DNA of 15,246 nt from Bacteroidota bacterium. GTDB taxonomy: Bacteria; Bacteroidota; Bacteroidia; UKL13-3. The DNA is taken from positions 1-15,246 of the forward strand of contig RGVD01000039.1 of assembly GCA_010027395.1 (NCBI GenBank). Direction: 5' to 3'. Numbering within the stretch: the stretch's first letter is position 1; every line of letters starts with the position of its first letter. The notes below the pieces were generated by a model, which did not search any database, had not been told where the DNA came from, and saw nothing but the letters and a program-made list of their open reading frames with translations. This document shows, one piece after another, positions 6,260 through 13,823 of this stretch. A program made the position numbers and the translations under genes.

Positions 6260-8728
6260 TTATTTGTCTTTCTTTTCTTCTTTGATAGTAAGGTCAACAG
6301 GCTTCTCTACTTTTTCTTCTAGCAAGGCAATATCCAATACTTCAAGCATGTTTTTTACGTAATGGAAATTTAAATCTCCAAGGTAAGACATATTGATTTC
6401 ACTTACATCTTTGCGATTGGCTTCACATAAAATGATATCAGTAATACCTGCACGTTTTGCTGCTAAAATCTTTTCCTTTACACCTCCAATTGGCAATACT
6501 TTACCACGTAAGGTAATCTCACCTGTCATGGCCAATTTAGGCTTGATTTTTCTTTGGGTGAAGGCAGAGGCCAATGATGTCAACATGGTGATACCCGCAG
6601 ATGGTCCGTCCTTTGGCACAGCCCCCGCAGGCACATGGATATGAATGTCGAATGCATCAAAAGCACGTTCATCAATATCCAAATATTGGGCATTGGCTTT
6701 CAAGAAAGTAAGGGCCGTTACAGCAGATTCTTTCATGACATCTCCTAAGTGACCGGTAAGCGTAAGCTTGCCTTTTCCTCTAATCAAACTACTTTCTACA
6801 AATAGTATTTCACCACCCACACTTGTCCATGCTAAACCAGTAACTACACCAGCCACTTCATTACCTTGGTAAATTTCTTTCTCAACTCTTTCAACGCCTA
6901 AAATAATCTTAATGTCTTCAGGACTTAGTTTCTTCTTGATTTTTTTCTTGCTAACTTTTTCCTTGGCTATATGTCTGGAAACGCTTGCTATTTGTTTTTC
7001 AAGGGCTCTTACACCGCTTTCACGGGTATAGCCTTCAATGATTTTTTCAATAGCCGCATCAGATAAATCAAAATCCTTTTCAGCTAAACCATGATTGGTT
7101 TTTTGTTTAGGAATCAAATATTTTTTAGCTATTTGAACCTTTTCTTCCATGGTATATCCATTGATTTCAATAATCTCCATCCTATCAAGCAATGCAGGTT
7201 GTATGGTATCTAAATTATTGGCAGTGGCAATGAACATCACCTTCGACAAATCATACTCAATTTCTACATAGTTATCGTAGAAACTAGCATTTTGTTCAGG
7301 ATCTAGTACCTCTAATAAAGCACTTGAAGGATCGCCACGGAAACTCGTTTGTATTTTATCAATTTCGTCTAATACAAAGACAGGATTGTTTGTTTTTACC
7401 TTTTTTAAATTTTGGATGATACGTCCAGGCATAGCGCCAATGTAAGTTCTACGATGTCCGCGTACTTCACTTTCATCATGCAAACCACCTAAGGCAATAC
7501 GTGCATACTTGCGACCTAAGGCTTTTGCAACCGATTTACCCAAACTTGTTTTACCTACACCCGGAGGTCCGTATAGACATAGAATAGGGCTTTTCATATC
7601 GCCTTTAAGCTTAAGTACCGCAAGGTATTCAAGGATACGTTGTTTTATCTTTTCAAGTCCAAAATGGTCTTCATTTAATATGTTTTCTGCTTCTGCTAAG
7701 TCGAAATTATCAGTGGTTACGTCATTCCAAGGCAAGTCGAGCAATAATTGCATATAGCTAATTTGCATCGAGTAATCAGGTGCCATTGGATTAATTCTGC
7801 GCAGCTTTTCAAGCTCTTTATTGAAAGAATCCGAAACGTTTTTATCCCAGTTTTTTGCCTTTGCAGCTATAGCTAGGTTTTCGATATCACGTTCAGGTGA
7901 GTCGCCACCCAATTCCTCTTGAATGGCTCTAATTTGTTGTTGAAGAAAGAACTCTCGTTGCTGTTTGTCCATATCACCACGCACTTTGCTTTGAATTTGG
8001 TTTTTCAATTCAAGCATATGCTTCTCCTTGTTCAATTCCTCAATTAACATCATGGCACGCATTTTCAAATCCACAATTTCGAGCATTTGCTGCTTCACTT
8101 TGCTTTCGGCATTCATGTTTGACGACACAAAGTTGAGCAAGTATTCTGGACTCTTGATGCTTTTTACCGCACTGATGGCCTCTGAAGGTAGGTATGGATT
8201 TAACTCAATAATTGCTGAAGCCGTGTCTTTTATGGTATCCATTAAAGCAATGGTTTCCTTGTCTTCAGCTGAATTATTGTTTTCAAATTCGTGTATTTTG
8301 GCTTTGATGTAAGGCTCAGTGCTTATTACTTCGCCTAATCTAAATCTACGTTTTCCTTGAAGAATAGCTGTAGTGCTGCCATCAGGCATTTTAATCATTC
8401 GAATGATTTTGGCCACTGTTCCTACTTTAAACATGTCCGCCTCTTGAGGGTCTTCTACTTGTTGGTCTAGTTGGGCAACAGTACCGATGGTTTTATCTCC
8501 TTTATTGGCATCTCTAATCAAGCGAATTGATTTATCTCTTCCGACTGTGATAGGTATGACAACACCCGGAAAAAGCACTGTGTTTTTCAGCGGTAATATT
8601 GGCAGACTTTCTGGCAAATCTTCCTTATTTATCTCTTCTTCTTGTTCTTCGCTTAATAGCGAAATAAAATCCGGCTCCCCCGCATCATCATGTAACATAG
8701 ATGTTATCAAATAATTATCGTTTTCCAT
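6260..8728 (-). CDS. lon: ATP-dependent protease Lon
   Basis: This is the cytoplasmic AAA+ serine protease that degrades misfolded and regulatory proteins, 822 residues, typical for Bacteroidetes Lon. The N-terminal substrate-binding domain runs from about 40 to 240 (SLPILPLKNTVLFPGVVIPI), followed by a helical/coiled region (about 240-340). The AAA+ module has Walker A GPPGVGKT at 387-394, Walker B FVLDEID at 451-457, a sensor-1 segment ATANN at 501-505 and an arginine at R516. The proteolytic domain has catalytic S710 in PKDGPSAG and K753 in KEKILAAKRAG, 43 residues apart as in E. coli Lon. An acidic N-terminus and a Lys/Glu-rich tail are lineage-typical extensions. The gene lies downstream of tcdA in the same direction, across a 220-base gap with a possible promoter of its own, and ends just before a large hairpin. 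Confidence 0.98.
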   Translation of the reverse strand: MENDNYLITSMLHDDAGEPDFISLLSEEQEEEINKEDLPESLPILPLKNTVLFPGVVIPITVGRDKSIRLIRDANKGDKTIGTVAQLDQQVEDPQEADMFKVGTVAKIIRMIKMPDGSTTAILQGKRRFRLGEVISTEPYIKAKIHEFENNNSAEDKETIALMDTIKDTASAIIELNPYLPSEAISAVKSIKSPEYLLNFVSSNMNAESKVKQQMLEIVDLKMRAMMLIEELNKEKHMLELKNQIQSKVRGDMDKQQREFFLQQQIRAIQEELGGDSPERDIENLAIAAKAKNWDKNVSDSFNKELEKLRRINPMAPDYSMQISYMQLLLDLPWNDVTTDNFDLAEAENILNEDHFGLEKIKQRILEYLAVLKLKGDMKSPILCLYGPPGVGKTSLGKSVAKALGRKYARIALGGLHDESEVRGHRRTYIGAMPGRIIQNLKKVKTNNPVFVLDEIDKIQTSFRGDPSSALLEVLDPEQNASFYDNYVEIEYDLSKVMFIATANNLDTIQPALLDRMEIIEINGYTMEEKVQIAKKYLIPKQKTNHGLAEKDFDLSDAAIEKIIEGYTRESGVRALEKQIASVSRHIAKEKVSKKKIKKKLSPEDIKIILGVERVEKEIYQGNEVAGVVTGLAWTSVGGEILFVESSLIRGKGKLTLTGHLGDVMKESAVTALTFLKANAQYLDIDERAFDAFDIHIHVPAGAVPKDGPSAGITMLTSLASAFTQRKIKPKLAMTGEITLRGKVLPIGGVKEKILAAKRAGITDIILCEANRKDVSEINMSYLGDLNFHYVKNMLEVLDIALLEEKVEKPVDLTIKEEKKDK

Positions 8729-8739
8729 AAGTCCTATTG

Positions 8740-8772
8740 CAAATCTAAAGTCTCTTTCTAAGTCAATTCAAA
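8740..8772 (-). promoter_or_regulatory. Possible promoter for lon
   Basis: On the minus strand, TAGATTTG (8747-8740) matches TAnnTTTG, and TTTG (8772-8769) lies 21 bases upstream, near the expected -33 spacing. The implied transcript start is only a few bases from the lon ATG at 8728, so the leader would be almost absent. That makes the call tentative. I saw no heat-shock operator such as CIRCE. Confidence 0.35.
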
Positions 8773-8905
8773 TGCCAGAAGCATTTGGACTGTCCATTTG
8801 AAAGTGTTTTTTCAAATAAAGGAAATATTAGATAGAAAATTTTGTAAAGAAATGGGGGCGATATATTTTGATTTTTAAATTAAATAGAATGAAATTGTTG
8901 TTATC

Positions 8906-8933
8906 CTTGAATTGGGAGGCAAATGAATTCAAG
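8906..8933. terminator. Inverted repeat after tcdA, possible weak terminator
   Basis: CTTGAATT (8906-8913) and AATTCAAG (8926-8933) are perfect 8-bp complements around 12 bases, starting 15 bases past the tcdA stop on the minus strand. There is no following T tract in that direction, so termination is plausible by position only. Confidence 0.35.
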
Positions 8934-8948
8934 TCAAATTAGCAACCA

Positions 8949-9683
8949 TTAAACCCTATCATACAAATCCCTGATGGCAACTGAAGCTACCGTGCAGCCA
9001 AAAACCGTTGGCATATAGCTGATGGTTCCCACTACAGATTTCTTTTTGGTATCGTTGGGAGTTCTTACAACTTGGTATTGTGGTTTGGCTTCTTCAGGTG
9101 AAAATACCACTTTTAAGCCTTTATAAATGCCCAATCTGTGTAAGTATTTACGCACATATTTGGCCAAATGACAATTGTAACTTTCACTAATATCAGCCAC
9201 GCGTAATTGAGTTGGATCAACCTTGGAGCCTGCACCCATTGAACTAATGATAGGCACATTTCTATCCATACAAGCTTTTATGAAATATACCTTTGGCGAT
9301 AAAGTGTCGATACAATCAAGGGCATAATCAAAATTACCTTCTTCCACAATCTTCTCAGTCATTTCGTCCTTGATGTAAATAGGCAGAACGGTTAAATCTA
9401 GGTCAGGATTAATGTCTAACAATCGTTGGCCTAAAACCTCGGCTTTTATTTTTTGCTCTGTGCTGCTAAGTGCAGCCAATTGTCGGTTTCTATTGGTTGG
9501 GTCAACAGTATCTGCATCTACAATGGTCATTTTACCTACACCACTGCGGGCAATCATTTCGGCTGCAATGCCACCCACACCGCCAAGGCCAACCACCAAT
9601 ACATTTGAATTAACCAGCTTGTGCAATTTATCAGGGCCTAATAGTAACTCTGTGCGGCCCATCCAAGGCTTAACTTCCTTCAT
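8949..9683 (-). CDS. tcdA: tRNA threonylcarbamoyladenosine dehydratase (TcdA/CsdL, ThiF/E1 superfamily)
   Basis: This is a ThiF/E1-like ATP-binding enzyme of 244 residues. By family it cyclises t6A to ct6A at position 37 of ANN-decoding tRNAs, using ATP. The nucleotide-binding GLGGVGG is at 32-38, followed by the acidic strand VDAD (55-58) and the DPTNRNRQ motif (61-68), both diagnostic of the group. DCIDTLSPKV and the C-terminal GTISYMPTVFGCTVAS segment correspond to regions typical of TcdA rather than of MoeB or ThiF. There is no CxxC zinc pair and no sulfur-carrier gene nearby, which also argues against thiamine or molybdopterin roles. The start follows the stop of the TatD-family gene by three bases, so the two form an operon. 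Confidence 0.88.
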   Translation of the reverse strand: MKEVKPWMGRTELLLGPDKLHKLVNSNVLVVGLGGVGGIAAEMIARSGVGKMTIVDADTVDPTNRNRQLAALSSTEQKIKAEVLGQRLLDINPDLDLTVLPIYIKDEMTEKIVEEGNFDYALDCIDTLSPKVYFIKACMDRNVPIISSMGAGSKVDPTQLRVADISESYNCHLAKYVRKYLHRLGIYKGLKVVFSPEEAKPQYQVVRTPNDTKKKSVVGTISYMPTVFGCTVASVAIRDLYDRV

Positions 9684-9686
9684 ATT

Positions 9687-10346
9687 TTATGTCAAGTTTA
9701 ATTTAAAAATGTCTGCGAATGTAATGTACAATTGCTTTTTTATCACCTCTTCATCCATCTCTTTATACAAAGCATATTGCTTATAAATCTCTTTTATGTT
9801 GTAGTTTGAATTGTCCGTTTCCAATAGCGTTCTTTCTAAAGGAATGGTTTTGATGCTTTTTAGGTAGCCCTCATCAGCTTGAAATAAACGTTTGCCAAAG
9901 GAGAAAAACACATTGTCAAATTTAAGCAACTGCTTGCTCTGTTCCTCGCTGCCTTTATACCCATGTAATAGAAATATGGCTTGGCTGTTTTTTATAAAAG
10001 GAAGCAATTCATTATAGGCCCTTACACAATGAATTATGAGTGGCTTACCCATTTTTTCTGCCCAATTTACATGCACTTGAAGTATACTTTTTTGAAGTTC
10101 TAGATCTGTTTTAATGGCTTTGTCTAAGCCGCATTCACCAATGGCCCAAACATTTTCTTGATTTAAGCTTTGCTCAATAGCTTTCATCCATTCGAGGCTA
10201 TAACACCTATCAATTAGCCAAGGATGCAGTCCACACGAAACGGGGTACTTCAAATCAGTAGGCCTGTGATAAGCATTTCTGACAGCTATCTCATCAGCAT
10301 AACAGGCTTTTCTATGTGTATGTATATTGATGTAGTGTTCTGTCAA
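9687..10346 (-). CDS. TatD-family metal-dependent hydrolase
   Basis: This is a compact (219 residues) TIM-barrel hydrolase of the TatD family; classical TatD proteins are about 260. Metal ligands are visible in order: H9 and H11 in INIHTHR, E71 in GECGLD, H106 in IIHCV, H128 in LLHGYKGS and D178 in LLETDNS. SCGLHPW (37-43) is the usual GxHP segment. Family members act as 3'-5' exonucleases or D-aminoacyl-tRNA deacylases, so the exact substrate is uncertain. It is the first gene of a two-gene operon with tcdA, pairing a TatD-like enzyme with a tRNA-modifying one, and is divergent from dedA across 67 bases. The shorter length reflects compressed loops rather than a missing motif. Confidence 0.88.
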   Translation of the reverse strand: MTEHYINIHTHRKACYADEIAVRNAYHRPTDLKYPVSCGLHPWLIDRCYSLEWMKAIEQSLNQENVWAIGECGLDKAIKTDLELQKSILQVHVNWAEKMGKPLIIHCVRAYNELLPFIKNSQAIFLLHGYKGSEEQSKQLLKFDNVFFSFGKRLFQADEGYLKSIKTIPLERTLLETDNSNYNIKEIYKQYALYKEMDEEVIKKQLYITFADIFKLNLT

Positions 10347-10413
10347 AATGCTGTTAACAAATTAGTTTTTTTCTAAGTGGCTATCAATTAACATTGCAAA
10401 TAAAAATAATAGC

Positions 10414-11064
10414 ATGGAATTATTAGAAATATTAAAGGAATTACTTACCAATACCAAAGGGTTTTTAGAGCAATTTGTGAGCAATCATGGCATGTGGCTA
10501 TATGCCTTGCTGTTTTTAATTGTGTTTTGCGAAACTGGTTTGGTAATATTGCCTTTACTTCCGGGTGATTCTTTGTTGTTTACTGCAGGTGTTTTGGCTG
10601 GTAATGCAGACAACAATCTAAATGTTTTTGCCATCATCATATTATTAATTATTGCTGCCTTGTTGGGTGATAATACCAATTACTTTATCGGACGTTATTT
10701 AGCTAAAAAAGGGGAGGGTGGAAAATTGTTTGGCATATTTACCATCAAAAAAGAATACCTTGAAAAAACAGAATCTTTCTATGAAAAGCATGGATCAAAA
10801 ACCATCATCTTAGCGCGCTTCGTTCCGATTGTGCGTACCTTTGCCCCTTTTGTGGCAGGTATTGGTAGCATGCAATACACACGTTATATCTCGTATTGTA
10901 TTATGGGTGCTATTCTTTGGGTTGGCTCAATCACCTTGGCTGGCTATTTCTTAGGTAGCAACGAGTGGATACAACACAATTTCGAAAAAGTGGTATTGGG
11001 CATCGTTGCGGCATCATTGTTGCCTGTGGTGTTTCAGTTTATCAAACACAAACTTGCTAAATAA
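10414..11064 (+). CDS. DedA-family membrane protein
   Basis: This is an integral inner membrane protein of 216 residues in the DedA/SNARE-associated superfamily, whose members include undecaprenyl-phosphate or phospholipid flippases. Diagnostic segments are the re-entrant motif ETGLVILPLLPGDSLLF (40-56), GDNTNYFIGRYL (85-96) and ARFVPIVRTFAPFVAG (134-149). The last holds the conserved arginines and proline. Hydrophobic segments are at about 28-50, 68-90, 143-155, 160-178 and 190-207. Nothing is truncated. The 3' end overlaps the likely start of the next gene by 11 bases, so the two are probably co-translated. The upstream 67 bases are shared with the divergent tatD-like gene; TAACATTG at about 10390 is only a near match to the -7 consensus. 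Confidence 0.92.
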   Translation: MELLEILKELLTNTKGFLEQFVSNHGMWLYALLFLIVFCETGLVILPLLPGDSLLFTAGVLAGNADNNLNVFAIIILLIIAALLGDNTNYFIGRYLAKKGEGGKLFGIFTIKKEYLEKTESFYEKHGSKTIILARFVPIVRTFAPFVAGIGSMQYTRYISYCIMGAILWVGSITLAGYFLGSNEWIQHNFEKVVLGIVAASLLPVVFQFIKHKLAK

Positions 11065-11809
11065 AAGAAATTCATATTATCATTTTCTTCTAATCTTTGC
11101 TTTCTTATTTGTCTGTCAAAAAGCAAATGCAGAGCGCAATCCAGGCCATTGTAGCTTGAAAGATGCGGTCAATGGACGAAATTTTCTTGAACTCAATCCC
11201 AATACTTATTTTGAATCGGTGGATGTAAATGTCTCTTGGGCAAGGGTGGCTGTAAAAGCTTGGGTAAAGAAAAGGAATATGTATGATGATGTGCAGATTT
11301 ATCGCAATGCCAAGTTAAGAGACAGCTCAGGAAAGGTGCTAGCCACTGCCACTATTGACTTTACACCAACCAAAAGTATATACGAAAACGATTCTCAGGT
11401 ATATGTGATGATATATGGCTACTTAGAAAAAGACTGTATTGATGCCTTATCAATACCCGAATTGGAGCTAAGCAAGATTTTATTGCAAACCCAAAAGAAT
11501 GCCAAGATTGACACTTTTCAATTGTTTTTAAATCATTTTGGGTTTAAAAAGTTCTATGAAGAAAATGATTATGTATCCTACCTCATCACCGAACCTGATT
11601 TCATCAGTCAATCTGAAACGCCTCGTATTTTGATGGTGTTTTATAAAAATGAATTGATTGCTATTTTTCACACACGAAGCATCAAAGTTAAAATCTATGA
11701 TTCAATAGAAATGGGTAAACAATACAAGCTCATCTTTAATTCCAAATTTACAGAACATACCAAAAATCAAATGCTTAAGATATTTAGGAGTAAGGTGGAG
11801 AAATACTAA
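11054..11809 (+). CDS. Secreted/periplasmic protein of unknown function
   Basis: This is a 251-residue protein of no family I recognise. The frame extends up to 11006, but with no ATG. I chose TTG at 11054 because it overlaps the dedA stop by 11 bases and yields a textbook signal peptide: basic LNKRN, hydrophobic HFLLIFAFLFVC, and cleavage after ANA (residue 26). The longer version would put charged and Cys/His residues before it. The mature part has two cysteines, C33 and C128, which could form a disulfide, and is predicted mixed alpha/beta, with a strand-rich middle (VDVNVSWARVAVKAWV, VLATATIDFTP) and a basic C-terminal helix. There is no lipobox (the residues before C21 are FV, not LA or LG). 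Coupling with DedA suggests an envelope role, but this is inference. Confidence 0.7.
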   Translation: MLNKRNSYYHFLLIFAFLFVCQKANAERNPGHCSLKDAVNGRNFLELNPNTYFESVDVNVSWARVAVKAWVKKRNMYDDVQIYRNAKLRDSSGKVLATATIDFTPTKSIYENDSQVYVMIYGYLEKDCIDALSIPELELSKILLQTQKNAKIDTFQLFLNHFGFKKFYEENDYVSYLITEPDFISQSETPRILMVFYKNELIAIFHTRSIKVKIYDSIEMGKQYKLIFNSKFTEHTKNQMLKIFRSKVEKY

Positions 11810-11915
11810 TTTTTTAGGATTAAGGAGCAAGGCAGGTGGCATTAGGAAATACAATTATACAAATGACTCAAGCCCGCAAGGTATGGATTTACAAATTAAT
11901 AAATAACGAATTGTC

Positions 11916-11968
11916 GAATCCTCTCTGTGATCTCTTTGCTGTATATTCTCTGTGTCTCTGTGGTTAAA
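11916..11968. repeat. 53-bp dispersed repeat, copy A
   Basis: It begins GAATCC and continues with TCTCTGTG-type runs around a shared GTATATTCT centre. Aligned without gaps to 12052-12104, I count 40 of 53 identical bases; most differences are C/T or G/A changes. Both copies are preceded by ATAACGAAT. It is low-complexity and non-coding. Confidence 0.7.
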
Positions 11969-11991
11969 TGAGCATCATTTGAAAGTTGAGT

Positions 11992-12020
11992 TCACCCATT
12001 CGACTCCGCTTAGGGTGACA
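11992..12020. repeat. Small palindromic element (core GAGCGGAGTCGA family)
   Basis: The arms TCACCC (11992-11997) and GGGTGA (12013-12018) flank a centre that reads AAGCGGAGTCGA on the minus strand, followed by CA. The centre matches the core of the elements at 6201-6241 and 12983-13005 with one or two changes. On the minus strand it opens TGTCACC, comparable to TGTCATC in the nadE copy. Confidence 0.75.
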
Positions 12021-12051
12021 TGAAATTTTGAATCAATTAACTACCAATAAC

Positions 12052-12104
12052 GAATCCCCTTTGTGAACTTTGCGTTGTATATTCTTTGTGTCTTTGCGGA
12101 AAAA
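12052..12104. repeat. 53-bp dispersed repeat, copy B
   Basis: This is the second copy of the repeat at 11916-11968, same orientation and length, about 75% identical by hand alignment. It ends in an A run (TTTGCGGAAAAA) where copy A has TCTGTGGTTAAA. Its right end is nine bases from the nadE stop codon. Confidence 0.7.
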
Positions 12105-12113
12105 AAATATATT

Positions 12114-13790
12114 CTAGTTAAGGTATTTACCTGCTATCGGCACCCTTCTTCCATATCCAAAAGCCTTGCTCGAGATACGAATAACAGGAGGTGCTTGCCA
12201 ACGTTTCCATTCATTCATGTTTACCATGCGAAGTATTCGTTTTACCAAAGCCTCATCAAAGCCTGCTGAAATGATTTCTTTTGGTCCTTTGCGCTCTTCA
12301 ACATACAAGAATAATATCTTATCTAAGATTTCATAATCAGGTAATGAATCTGAATCTTTTTGATTAGGTCTTAGCTCAGCCGAAGGTTCTTTGGTTAATA
12401 TATTATTTGGAATAATTTCTTTATCACGGTTGATATGCTTGCACAATTCAAAGACTTCTGTTTTATACAAATCCCCAATCACAGATAAGCCGCCACACAT
12501 ATCTCCATATAAGGTGCCATAGCCAACAGCCAACTCACTTTTGTTTGTGGTGTTTAGTAAGATATAGCCGAACTTATTGCTCATGGCCATCAAAATAATA
12601 CCTCGCGAACGCGATTGCATATTCTCCTCCGTTAAACCAAAAGGTGTATCTTTGAAGTAAGGTGCTAAAGTATTTTGCAACGCATTAAAAGTGTTTTCAA
12701 TAGAGATGGTTTCGTATGATACACCAAGATTATTGGCAAGTGCTACCGAATCGCTAATAGAATGATCGGAAGAAAATTCAGAAGGCAATAAAAGTGCTTT
12801 TACATTTTCTGGTCCCAAGGCTTTGGAAGCAAGATAGAGCACCAATGCAGAATCAATTCCACCAGATAAACCAAGGATGGCTTTACTAAATCCTAATTTG
12901 TGAAAATACTCTCTTACACCAAGTACCAATGCAGATTCGATGTTATGAAATTTTGAATATAGCTCTGCTACTTCAGTCTCTCTCTCGACTCCGCTCGAGA
13001 TGACAAGGTTATTTAGAATGTCACATTTACCATTTCGCATTTCGCATTCAAGAATATCTTCTTCAAAATATTTGGCCTCTGCAATTAATTTTCCTTCCGC
13101 GTTTGTGATACAACTGCCACCGTCAAAAATCATGTGGGTTTGCCCACCAATATGGTTTACATACAACACAGGTAAATGGTATTTAAGTGCATTGTTTAGC
13201 AGTACTTCTTGTCTGGTTTGAATTTGCGTTTTGCTAAAAGGCGAAGCCGCTATATTGATAATAAAATCAGGATTTTGTTTGATTAACTCATCCATGGGAG
13301 TTTGGATGTACAGCGGATTTTCATTCAAATTCCAAAGGTCTTCGCAGATGGTTAGCGCTATTTTGCTACCTTTATATTCAATTACATTGAACTGTCTATT
13401 GGGCTCAAAATATCTGTACTCATCAAACACATCATAGTTAGGCAATAGTGTTTTATCTGTTATGTGTTTCACTTTTCCTTCAGCTAAGAAGTAAGCTGAG
13501 TTGAATAAGTCTTTACCCTCAACCACTGGGTTTACCCTTGGTGAACCCACTATGGCTGCTATTCCATCCACACAATGACTGGCTATTTTCTCCACGTTTT
13601 CTCTGCAAAGCTCAATGAAATCTTTAAACTCGAGGAAGTCGCGGGCAGGATAGCCGCAAACTGCCAATTCGGAAAAAACGATTAAATCTACTCCATTGCT
13701 TTTGGCTTTGTTCAAAGCCTCAATCATTTTAGAAGTATTATGCTCGAAATTACCTGTGTGATAATTGAGTTGTGCTAAAGCTATTTTCAA
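12114..13790 (-). CDS. nadE: Glutamine-dependent NAD+ synthetase
   Basis: This is a two-domain cytoplasmic enzyme of 558 residues that makes NAD+ from deamido-NAD+, ATP and glutamine-derived ammonia, the last step of NAD synthesis. The N-terminal nitrilase-type glutaminase (1-255) has the catalytic triad E41, K113 (TDKTLLPNYDVFDEYRYF) and C149 (TICEDLW). The synthetase domain (about 280-558) has the P-loop-like LGLSGGIDS at 306-314, the TTNKSELAVGYGTLYGD segment, and the C-terminal PPVIRISSKAFGYGRRVPIA. All catalytic residues are present. The odd feature is the linker at 262-271 (LVISSGVERE), which is encoded by an in-frame copy of a palindromic repeat. The gene follows the barrel gene by 33 bases in the same direction, a likely operon. 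Proximity to gldB agrees with gene orders I recall from other Bacteroidetes. Confidence 0.97.
   Translation of the reverse strand: MKIALAQLNYHTGNFEHNTSKMIEALNKAKSNGVDLIVFSELAVCGYPARDFLEFKDFIELCRENVEKIASHCVDGIAAIVGSPRVNPVVEGKDLFNSAYFLAEGKVKHITDKTLLPNYDVFDEYRYFEPNRQFNVIEYKGSKIALTICEDLWNLNENPLYIQTPMDELIKQNPDFIINIAASPFSKTQIQTRQEVLLNNALKYHLPVLYVNHIGGQTHMIFDGGSCITNAEGKLIAEAKYFEEDILECEMRNGKCDILNNLVISSGVERETEVAELYSKFHNIESALVLGVREYFHKLGFSKAILGLSGGIDSALVLYLASKALGPENVKALLLPSEFSSDHSISDSVALANNLGVSYETISIENTFNALQNTLAPYFKDTPFGLTEENMQSRSRGIILMAMSNKFGYILLNTTNKSELAVGYGTLYGDMCGGLSVIGDLYKTEVFELCKHINRDKEIIPNNILTKEPSAELRPNQKDSDSLPDYEILDKILFLYVEERKGPKEIISAGFDEALVKRILRMVNMNEWKRWQAPPVIRISSKAFGYGRRVPIAGKYLN
12983..13005. 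repeat. Small palindromic element inserted in frame within nadE
   Basis: TCTCGA (12983-12988) and TCGAGA (12995-13000) are 6-bp complements around CTCCGC, followed by TGACA. On the minus strand the core is GAGCGGAGTCGA, the same as the element near 12000 and one base from the arm after lon. It is read as VISSGVER in nadE and keeps the frame open. Confidence 0.75.
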
Positions 13791-13823
13791 TGCAATAAAT
13801 TGAAAGAGTTATTCAAACAGAAA

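Larger units (their letters stand above)
11810..12113. other. Repeat-rich gap between convergent genes
   Basis: These 304 bases contain no supportable gene. They hold two diverged 53-bp direct repeats (11916-11968, 12052-12104) and, between them, a palindromic element (11992-12020). This is a typical place for dispersed repeats to survive, because both flanking genes end here. No obvious intrinsic terminator is seen for either gene. Confidence 0.7.

Noticed and set aside
8028..8312. Plus-strand open frame of 94 codons inside lon
   Set aside because: It lies antisense to fully conserved lon sequence; its composition is explained by the complement of lon codons. The same applies to the other open frames opposite the exporter, tcdA and nadE genes.
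11916..12104. CRISPR-like repeat pair
   Set aside because: There are only two copies, about 75% identical and 53 bases long, spaced by 83 bases, with no third unit and no cas genes.
12063..12269. Plus-strand open frame of 68 codons at the end of nadE
   Set aside because: Its first part is the 53-bp repeat copy B and the rest is antisense to nadE; no start region or protein-like pattern supports it.
13020..13060. Tandem ATTTCGC repeat in nadE as a phase-variable tract
   Set aside because: There are only two 7-base units, too few for slipped-strand switching; they encode an ordinary stretch of the protein.
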